Source: UBA964 sp037444685 (lineage in GTDB: Bacteria; Pseudomonadota; Gammaproteobacteria; Steroidobacterales; Steroidobacteraceae). Taken from it: a stretch of DNA of 64,000 nt. Positions within the stretch are counted from its first letter, which is position 1, and the number at the start of each line of letters is the position of its first letter. This document shows, one piece after another, positions 25,858 through 32,321 of the stretch. Below the pieces are notes generated by a model. The model did not search any database, had not been told where the DNA came from, and saw nothing but the letters and a program-made list of their open reading frames with translations. The stretch spans positions 62,001-126,000 of the forward strand of contig JBBILX010000005.1 in NCBI GenBank assembly GCA_037444685.1, given 5' to 3'. Position numbers and translations under genes: made by a program.

Positions 25858-27483
25858 ATGCTGATCCGCAAGCCCACCCCCCGCAAGCTCGGTCTCGATG
25901 AACCGATCCTGCACACCGACTCGCACAAGAGACCGGTGACCCGCCGCGACTTCGTCGCGCAGGGACTGCGCACCGGCGGCGTCGCGCTCGCTGGCGCGTC
26001 GGTGCTCGGACTGTTCTCCAACCCGCGGGCCGCGTTTGCCGCGCTGTCGCCCGACCTGCAGGCACTCAAACAGACCTGCGGATTCTCGGTGCAGGGCGCC
26101 GGCAAGATACCGTTCATCGCCTTCGATCTCGCCGGGGGCGCCAACCTCGTCGGTTCCGAGGTGCTGGTCGGCGGGCAGGGCGGTCAGCTCGACTTCCTGA
26201 CCACCGCGGGTTACGCGAAGGTCGGTCTGCCGGGCGACATGGTGCCGAACGCGCCGAACGCAGCGAGCCCGACCAACAACTTCATCGACACCACGCTCGG
26301 GCTCGCCTGGCACAGCGACGGCGCGATATTACGCGGCATCCTCTCGAAGATCTCGCCGGCGACGGCCGCGCTCATCAACGGTGCCGTGATCCCGGCGCGA
26401 TCGGAGAACGACACCGGCAACAACCCGCACAACCCGATGTACGGCATCTACCGCGCCGGTGCCGACGGTTCGCTGCTGACCCTGATCGGTTCGCGGGCTT
26501 CGGAGTCCGGTGGCAACTCGGTCGCCCCGATGTCCATGATCGACCCCGCCGCGACACCGACCAAGATCGACCGCACGAGCGACGTGACGGGGCTCGTCGA
26601 CACCGGCAAGCTCGTCGGCCTGCTCGACCAGAGCGATGCGGTGGCGGTCATGGAGGCGATACAGCGCATCTCCGACCAGAAACTCGCCAACACCCAACCG
26701 CGCACGATCACGCGCGACGAAGTGATCCGCGAGCTGATTCGCTGCAACTACGTCAAGGCGGCCGACCTGACCGACCGCTTCGGCAATCCCGCCTCGCTGA
26801 ACCCTGAGCTCGATCCGTTCATCCTCGAGGGCGCGCCCGGCGCCTCGAACCCGATCTTCACGCGCGCTCAGTTCGACGGCGACGGCGAGTTCCGCAAGAC
26901 CGCGGCCGTCATGAAGCTCGTTCTGGAGGGCTATGCCGGTGCCGGCACGATCACCATGGGCGGCTACGACTACCACGGGCAGGGACGCGCCACCGGCGAG
27001 GTGCGCAACTTCCGCGCCGGCCAGTGCATGGGTGCCTGTCTGGAGTACGCGGCGCGCAAGGGTGTACCGCTGATGCTCTATGTATTCAGCGATGGCGGCA
27101 TTTCCGCGGGCGGACAGGTCGACAACACGGTCGACGGTCGCGGCAAGTTCATGTGGACCAGCGACAACCAGTCGACGGCGACGTCTTTCTTCCTGGTATT
27201 CAACCCGCGCGGGAGGCCGCAGCTGTTCACGGGCGACAGTATCCCGGCCGCACGGCATCAGCAGATCGGCTATTTCCGGCCGGACGCCTCGGTCGAGACG
27301 GCGGGGACACCTGCGGCCAACAACGTTAACCTGCTGGTCGAGACGGTCGTGCTCAATTACATGGCGCTGCACGGCGAGCAGAACCTGTTCGCGAGCCGCT
27401 TCCCGCAGCACGGCCTCGGCAGCGTTGCCCTGCGGGACAGCCTCACGGCGTTCAACCCGATCGTCAACGGCACGATCGCCTGA
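25858..27483 (+). CDS. Tat-exported DUF1501-like protein
   Basis: A 541-residue protein with a twin-arginine signal (VTRRDFVAQG, Arg29-Arg30, hydrophobic core to about residue 61). The mature part has the layout of DUF1501 proteins: an early glycine-rich FDLAGGANLVG, a central TMGGYDYHGQG metal-ligand-like Asp/His segment and a later LYVFSDGGISAGG. DUF1501 is distantly related to sulfatase/alkaline phosphatase folds and has no established activity. Tat export suggests it folds, possibly with a metal cofactor, before export. It is the third gene of the operon after the two cytochromes, an arrangement that parallels planctomycete cytochrome/LamG-DUF1501 gene pairs. Confidence 0.7.
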   Translation: MLIRKPTPRKLGLDEPILHTDSHKRPVTRRDFVAQGLRTGGVALAGASVLGLFSNPRAAFAALSPDLQALKQTCGFSVQGAGKIPFIAFDLAGGANLVGSEVLVGGQGGQLDFLTTAGYAKVGLPGDMVPNAPNAASPTNNFIDTTLGLAWHSDGAILRGILSKISPATAALINGAVIPARSENDTGNNPHNPMYGIYRAGADGSLLTLIGSRASESGGNSVAPMSMIDPAATPTKIDRTSDVTGLVDTGKLVGLLDQSDAVAVMEAIQRISDQKLANTQPRTITRDEVIRELIRCNYVKAADLTDRFGNPASLNPELDPFILEGAPGASNPIFTRAQFDGDGEFRKTAAVMKLVLEGYAGAGTITMGGYDYHGQGRATGEVRNFRAGQCMGACLEYAARKGVPLMLYVFSDGGISAGGQVDNTVDGRGKFMWTSDNQSTATSFFLVFNPRGRPQLFTGDSIPAARHQQIGYFRPDASVETAGTPAANNVNLLVETVVLNYMALHGEQNLFASRFPQHGLGSVALRDSLTAFNPIVNGTIA

Positions 27484-27510
27484 CGCGGCTCGCGCCGCGC
27501 GCGGCGCCGC

Positions 27511-27519
27511 TGGTATAGA
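27511..27519 (+). promoter_or_regulatory. extended -10 eight bases before the methyltransferase start
   Basis: TGG TATAGA with eight bases to GTG 27528 (11 to ATG 27531). No Shine-Dalgarno is present, so the message may be leaderless, as proposed for the patatin gene with the same spacing. Confidence 0.42.
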
Positions 27520-27527
27520 GTGGCGCG

Positions 27528-28904
27528 GTGATGGCCGATGAGGACGCGGCGACGCTGCCCCACTTCTGGTGCCCGCAATGTGGCGGGGCACCGCTCGCGC
27601 GCGACCGGGACGTTTTAGCCTGTGCCGCGTGCGGCACGCGTTTCCCGCTGCTGTCGGGAATCCCCTGGCTCTTCGCCGAGCCCGCCCAGCGGCTCGCCGA
27701 ATGGCGTCAGCGTCTGGCCCTGCTGCTGCGCGAATTCGAGGCGCAGGGCGCCGTGCTGCGCTCGGAGGCCGATGCGCAACCGGCCGGCACCACCCGCCGT
27801 CGGCTGGCGCGCTCCTCGGATGCGATGCGGGCCCATCTCGACTGCCTCTCGCGGCTGCTGCGACCGTTGCTGGACCTCGGGGACGCGCCGCGCCGCGAGA
27901 CGCTGCTGGCGCTGCGGACGCGGTTGCCGATGGCGCAGGACCTGATGTCCTACTACGTCAACCTGCATCGCGACTGGGTCTGGGGTGAGGCCGAGAACGT
28001 AGCCGCGCTAGAGATCGTCGCTGCCATGCTCGACGGCGCGGCTCGCGGGCAGTGGCTGATCGCAGGCTCCGGAGGCGGGCGGCTCGCCTGGGACCTGCAT
28101 CAGTCGCTCGCACCGCAGATGACGCTCGCGGCCGACCTGAACCCGCTGCTGCAGATCGTTGCCAGCCGGATCGCCCGCGGCGAGAGCGTCGAACTCTGGG
28201 AGTTCCCGATCGCGCCACGCGATGTCGACGATTACGCGATCGCCCGGACGCTGCGCGCGCCAGCGGCAACCCGGCCGGGTCTGCACTTCGTGCTCGCCGA
28301 CGCACTGCATCCGCCCGTCGCGGCCGGCGCCTGCGACGCGGTCGTGACGCCCTGGTTCATCGACATCCTGCCGCAGCCGCTTGCTGTGGTGGCCGCGCGC
28401 ATCAATCGCCTGCTCGTCCCGGGCGGCGCCTGGGTGAACTTCGGCTCGCTGTCGTTCTCGCAGGGCGGTCCGGCCCAGTGGCTCTCGAAGCAGGAGGTGC
28501 TCGAGTGCATCGCGGCGACCGGGTTCGAGGTCACCGCGTCGCGCGAGGACGAAGTGCCGTACATGCGCTCGCCGGCGAGCCGGCACTCGCGGATCGAGCG
28601 CACGTTCGCCTTTCGTGCAGTAAAGCGCACCGAGGTCGCGGATCCGCTCGAGGTCTGGAGCCTGCCAGACTGGCTCGCCGATCCGACGCTGCCCGTGCCG
28701 CGACTCGCTCACTTCGAGACCCAGGGCCTCGTCACGAGGATCTACGCGTTCGTGCTCGCGCTCGTGGACGGGCGGCGCAGCACGCGCGACATCGCCAACT
28801 ATCTCGTGCAGCAGAGGCTCATGGAGTCAGCGGACGCGGAACCTGCGATCCGCTCGTTCCTGACCCAGCTCTTCGAGGAAGGACGACGGCGCTCCCGCTT
28901 CTGA
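27528..28904 (+). CDS. zinc-ribbon / SAM methyltransferase / PqqD-like fusion protein
   Basis: A 458-residue cytoplasmic protein (457 if the ATG at 27531 is used). Residues 13-40 form a Trm112-like zinc ribbon (CPQCGG ... CAACGTRFPLLSGIPWLF). A central SAM-dependent domain has the motif I loop LIAGSGGGRLAWDL and the C-terminal LLVPGGAWVNFGSL, and resembles the N2227/carnosine N-methyltransferase group. The last 90 residues (LVDGRRSTRDIANYL) look like a PqqD-type peptide-binding winged helix, which usually presents a peptide to a modifying enzyme. No radical SAM or precursor peptide gene is seen nearby. Substrate unknown. Domain calls are by eye; the methyltransferase is the surest. Confidence 0.75.
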   Translation: MMADEDAATLPHFWCPQCGGAPLARDRDVLACAACGTRFPLLSGIPWLFAEPAQRLAEWRQRLALLLREFEAQGAVLRSEADAQPAGTTRRRLARSSDAMRAHLDCLSRLLRPLLDLGDAPRRETLLALRTRLPMAQDLMSYYVNLHRDWVWGEAENVAALEIVAAMLDGAARGQWLIAGSGGGRLAWDLHQSLAPQMTLAADLNPLLQIVASRIARGESVELWEFPIAPRDVDDYAIARTLRAPAATRPGLHFVLADALHPPVAAGACDAVVTPWFIDILPQPLAVVAARINRLLVPGGAWVNFGSLSFSQGGPAQWLSKQEVLECIAATGFEVTASREDEVPYMRSPASRHSRIERTFAFRAVKRTEVADPLEVWSLPDWLADPTLPVPRLAHFETQGLVTRIYAFVLALVDGRRSTRDIANYLVQQRLMESADAEPAIRSFLTQLFEEGRRRSRF

Positions 28905-28999
28905 CGCGCGTCCACAGTCGCCAGTTGCCGACAGTACGATTCTGTGACGCAGGCGGCGCGCACACTGTCCGCGAGTCGCGAATTTCCTGCTGTATCGCG

Positions 29000-29005
29000 T
29001 TGACA
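29000..29005 (+). promoter_or_regulatory. perfect -35 hexamer ahead of the redoxin-TPR-Exb operon
   Basis: TTGACA in the 206 bp gap before the redoxin gene. The matching -10 is weak (AGTTTA 19 bp later is the best I see). If used, transcription starts near 29037, about 75 nt before the TTG start. Confidence 0.35.
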
Positions 29006-29110
29006 CTCGCGCGCGCGCTGTGCGAGTTTAGCTTCGCTGTCGCGGACGCTTGGTCGCGGTCCCCGACTTCGCATCCGTCGCTGCACCGAACCGTTTCGGA
29101 GTTGAGCCCG

Positions 29111-29629
29111 TTGTCCCGACCGCAGCCGCTCGCGCTCATGCTGTTCGTCATGATCGGCACGCTAGCGGCCGCGTCGGCCGCGCACGCAGCGGATCGGCAC
29201 GCCCTGATCGGCAGGCAGGCGCCGGATTTCGCGTTGCGCTCGGCCGCAGGCCCGAATCTGCGCCTCTCCGAGCATCGCGGCGACGTGGTCGTGTTGTCGT
29301 TCTGGTCGAGTCGGTGCAACACCTGCCGCGCACAGCTCGCCGAGCTCGACCGGCTCTACGCAACCTACCGACCTGCCGGGTTTGTCGTCTTCGGAATCAA
29401 CGTCGACGACGAGCCGCGCGCGGCCGTCGAGTTCGCGCGTGCCCAGGCGGCGAGCTTCCCGATGCTGTTCGATCCGTCGAAGTCCACGGCGCGCAGCTAC
29501 GACATCGACAACCTCCCCATGCTGGTCGCGATCGATCGGTTCGGCATCGTGCGCTGGGTGCGTCGCGACGACCGGCGGTCAGGTGTCGCGGAATACACGG
29601 CGGCATTGCGTCGCCTCATCGACGAATAG
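29111..29629 (+). CDS. exported thioredoxin-like (redoxin) protein
   Basis: A 172-residue AhpC/TSA-Redoxin protein with a signal peptide (LFVMIGTLAAASAAHA) and a CNTC active site (Cys69, Cys72) in SFWSSRCNTCRAQL; the cis-proline loop is DNLPMLVAI. I use TTG 29111, nine bases after GGAG, because it supplies the positively charged signal n-region (MSRPQP); the ATG at 29138 would give a poor signal. It is probably the first gene of the operon that continues with the periplasmic protein 29 bp downstream. It likely reduces or protects disulfides of the TPR/Exb envelope complex; the partner is not known. Confidence 0.82.
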   Translation: MSRPQPLALMLFVMIGTLAAASAAHAADRHALIGRQAPDFALRSAAGPNLRLSEHRGDVVVLSFWSSRCNTCRAQLAELDRLYATYRPAGFVVFGINVDDEPRAAVEFARAQAASFPMLFDPSKSTARSYDIDNLPMLVAIDRFGIVRWVRRDDRRSGVAEYTAALRRLIDE

Positions 29630-29658
29630 GGCTGCGTCCGCGCAGCGGGGATTGACTC

Positions 29659-30315
29659 ATGGCCCGACCAGACAATCAGACGCATCGCAGGCCGTGCCAT
29701 CCGGTGGCGGCGTGGCTCGCATCCTGGGTGGCGTCATGGCTGCTTATGCTTGCGCCGTCGTTCGCGCAGGAGGCAGCGCCCGCGCCGGCCACGACGCCGC
29801 CCACGGTGCCGGCGGAGCCGCCCGCGGGGCAGGCCGAGTCGGCCGAGTCGGCTGAGTCGGCACCCGATACGAAGGCTCTCGACGAGGAGGTGCAGCTCCT
29901 CAAGAAGGACGCGGTCGATCTCAATCGCGAGCTCTTCATGCTCGAGGAGGAGCTGCTGTTCCCTGCCAACACGCAGGTCGCCGTCTTCCTGTCGATGGAC
30001 GTCGGCGAGTTCTTCGGGCTCGATTCCGTGCAGCTCAAGATAGACGGTCGCGAGGTCGGCAACTATCTCTACACGCAGCGTGAGGCCGAGGCACTGCTGA
30101 AGGGCGGTGTGCATCGCATCTATCTCGGCAATCTCAAGGTCGGCGAGCACGAGCTCGTCGCGATCTTCACCGGCAAGGGCCCCAATGAGCGTGAGTACCG
30201 GCGCGGCGCGTCGCTGCGGTTCTCGAAGGCCGTCGGTGCGAAGTACCTCGAGCTGAGGATCACCGACAGGCAGCGCCGCGGTCAGCCGGAGTTCGAGATC
30301 AAGGACTGGGAGTGA
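29659..30315 (+). CDS. periplasmic protein of the Exb/TPR operon
   Basis: A 218-residue exported protein: signal (WLASWVASWLLMLAPSFAQ), a low-complexity Ala/Pro/Glu region that contains three copies of Glu-Ser-Ala, a predicted coiled helix (EEVQLLKKDAVDLNRELFMLEEE), then a compact domain with SVQLKIDGREVGNYLY and HELVAIFTGKGPNEREY. I do not recognise a defined family; database names of the AraC type applied to such proteins look unjustified, as there is no helix-turn-helix. The stop overlaps the next start as GTGA. Probably an envelope accessory of the ExbB/ExbD complex. Confidence 0.78.
   Translation: MARPDNQTHRRPCHPVAAWLASWVASWLLMLAPSFAQEAAPAPATTPPTVPAEPPAGQAESAESAESAPDTKALDEEVQLLKKDAVDLNRELFMLEEELLFPANTQVAVFLSMDVGEFFGLDSVQLKIDGREVGNYLYTQREAEALLKGGVHRIYLGNLKVGEHELVAIFTGKGPNEREYRRGASLRFSKAVGAKYLELRITDRQRRGQPEFEIKDWE
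29836..29862 (+). repeat. three tandem 9 bp repeats (Glu-Ser-Ala x3)
   Basis: GAGTCGGCC, GAGTCGGCT and GAGTCGGCA follow each other in frame in the linker of the periplasmic protein. The unit could expand or contract without frameshift. Confidence 0.8.
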
Positions 30316-32321
30316 ACCCGCAGGCACGCCGCAACGTCACCGTGGGCCGACGCGCGGCGCGCGCGACGCTGGCGCTCGCCGCCTTGGTGCTGGCGGCGTG
30401 GTGGCCGGCTTCGGCGGTTCACGCGGCGAAACGGCCCGATCCCGACAAGCTGCCGGTGACGCGCATCCGTGACCTGCACTACGGTGACGTGCTGTTCTAC
30501 TTCTACCAGGGCGAGAACTTCGAGGCACTGACACGCCTGACCGCCTTCGACGCCTGGGGCAGGCTGCCGAGCCATCAGGCCGAGTCGCAACTGCTGCTCG
30601 GCGGCTTGTACCTCGAGCTCGGACTGCACAACGAGGCCGGCGCGCGTTTCGAACGGCTGCTCGGTCCCGAAGTGCCGGCCGGCGTGCGCAACCGCGCCTG
30701 GTTCTATCTCGCGAAGATCTGGTACGTGCGCGGATACCTCGAGCGCGCGGAAGCCGCGATCCGCCGCATAGACGGGCGCCTGCCACCCGCGCTCGAGTCC
30801 GAGCGCATGCACCTGCTCGCCAATGCGGTCATGCGCCAGGGACGGTTCGCCGAGGCGACGCGCATACTGGACGGCTGGCAGGGTCCCACCGACTGGACGG
30901 CCTACGCGCGCTTCAACCTCGGCGTCGCGCTCGTGCGGGACGGACGTCTCGAGGATGCAGCGCCGCAGCTCGAGCAGGTGGGCACGCTGGAGACCGACCG
31001 GCCCGAACTGCTGGCGCTGCGCGACCGCGCCAATCTCGCTCTGGGCTTCGCCCTGCTGCAGGCCCGTCAGCCGGCCGAGGCCCGCGCGGCGCTGCGGCGC
31101 GTGCGGCTCGACGGACCGTTCTCGAGCCGGGCGCTGCTCGGCGCGGGCTGGGCCGACGCCGAACTCGGCGACTATCGGGCCGCCCTCACGCCCTGGCTGG
31201 AACTGCGTGACCGCAGCCTGCTCGACGCCGCCGTGCAGGAGTCGTACCTCGCCGTGCCGTACGCCTTCGCCAAGCTCGATGCGACGGCGCAGTCCGTCGA
31301 ATACTACGAGAGCGCTGTGCAGTCCTTCGAGGCCGAGACGGCGCGGATCGATGCCGCGATCGCGCGCGTGCGCAGCGGTACCATGCTCGAGGACATCGTC
31401 GCGCGCGAGGCGACCGGCGGCACCTACGGCTGGTTCTGGCAACTGCGCGAGCTGCCCGCGGCGCCCGAGACGCGCTACCTCTACTCGGTACTGGCCGGCC
31501 ACGATTTCCAGGAAGGTCTCAAGAACTATCGCGACCTCGCGTACCTCGACCGCACCCTGACCCGCTGGTCGGACGACTTCGGTGCCTATCGCGACATGAT
31601 CGATGCGCGCGAGCGCGCATTCTCCGAGAGGCTGCCGCGCGCCGACGAGCTGCTCGCGCGCGACGGCTCGACCGATCTCGTGCAGAGGCGCAATGAAGTC
31701 GAGTCACGGCTCGCGAGGATTGCGCGCGACGCCGACTTCGCGGCGCTCGGCACGGCCGAGCAGCGCGAGCAGTGGCAGCGGATCCGACGTCTCGAGGAGG
31801 CGCTCGCGCTCGAACCCGACGGGCCCGGCAAGCAGGAGGCCGCCGAGCGGTTGCGTCTCGTCCGTGGCGTGCTCTACTGGGAGCTCGCCGCGGCGTTCCG
31901 CGGCCGGATGTTCGAACAGCGTCGGGCGTTGCGCGACCTCGATGCGCTGCTGCGGGAGACGCAGAATCGCTGGGAGCGACTCGCGCGCGCCCGCGCCAGC
32001 GTCCCGGCCAACACTGGTGATTTCGCGCAGCGGCTCACCGTGGCGGGCGGGAAACTGGACGCCCTGCGCGCGCGTCTCGCCGCGACGCGCGCGCGCCAGA
32101 GCGAGCTGCTTGCCGCGCTCGCGGTCCGCGAGCTCGCGCAGCAGAAGGACAGGCTTAACACCTATCAGCTGCAGGCCAGGTTTGCCTTGGCCACCATCTA
32201 TGATCGCGCTGCCACACTGCCTGCCAGGCCGGATGCCGCGGCGCCCGAAGACGCGGGCCAGGGGGGCGACGATGCCGATGCAGCGGCACCCCAAGGCGGT
32301 CAGCCGGAGTCCGCCCCATGA
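30312..32321 (+). CDS. exported TPR-repeat protein (first of three)
   Basis: A 669-residue protein, start GTG 30312 overlapping the preceding stop as GTGA. A signal (ALAALVLAAWWPASAVHA) is followed by TPR-like helical repeats in the first 300 residues (for example LLLGGLYLELGLHNEAGARFERLL, ARFNLGVALVRDGRLEDA), then long charged helices (residues 370-600) likely to form coiled coils, and an Ala/Pro/Asp-rich tail. Periplasmic TPR proteins typically scaffold other envelope proteins. It overlaps the next TPR gene by ATGA. Similar TPR-ExbBD operons exist in many gammaproteobacteria, but I know of no assigned function. Confidence 0.82.
   Translation: MNPQARRNVTVGRRAARATLALAALVLAAWWPASAVHAAKRPDPDKLPVTRIRDLHYGDVLFYFYQGENFEALTRLTAFDAWGRLPSHQAESQLLLGGLYLELGLHNEAGARFERLLGPEVPAGVRNRAWFYLAKIWYVRGYLERAEAAIRRIDGRLPPALESERMHLLANAVMRQGRFAEATRILDGWQGPTDWTAYARFNLGVALVRDGRLEDAAPQLEQVGTLETDRPELLALRDRANLALGFALLQARQPAEARAALRRVRLDGPFSSRALLGAGWADAELGDYRAALTPWLELRDRSLLDAAVQESYLAVPYAFAKLDATAQSVEYYESAVQSFEAETARIDAAIARVRSGTMLEDIVAREATGGTYGWFWQLRELPAAPETRYLYSVLAGHDFQEGLKNYRDLAYLDRTLTRWSDDFGAYRDMIDARERAFSERLPRADELLARDGSTDLVQRRNEVESRLARIARDADFAALGTAEQREQWQRIRRLEEALALEPDGPGKQEAAERLRLVRGVLYWELAAAFRGRMFEQRRALRDLDALLRETQNRWERLARARASVPANTGDFAQRLTVAGGKLDALRARLAATRARQSELLAALAVRELAQQKDRLNTYQLQARFALATIYDRAATLPARPDAAAPEDAGQGGDDADAAAPQGGQPESAP

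Noticed and set aside
29659..30315. AraC-type regulator for the first periplasmic protein of the Exb operon
   Set aside because: It has a signal peptide, a coiled helix and no helix-turn-helix; the regulator label sometimes seen for this type of protein is not supported.
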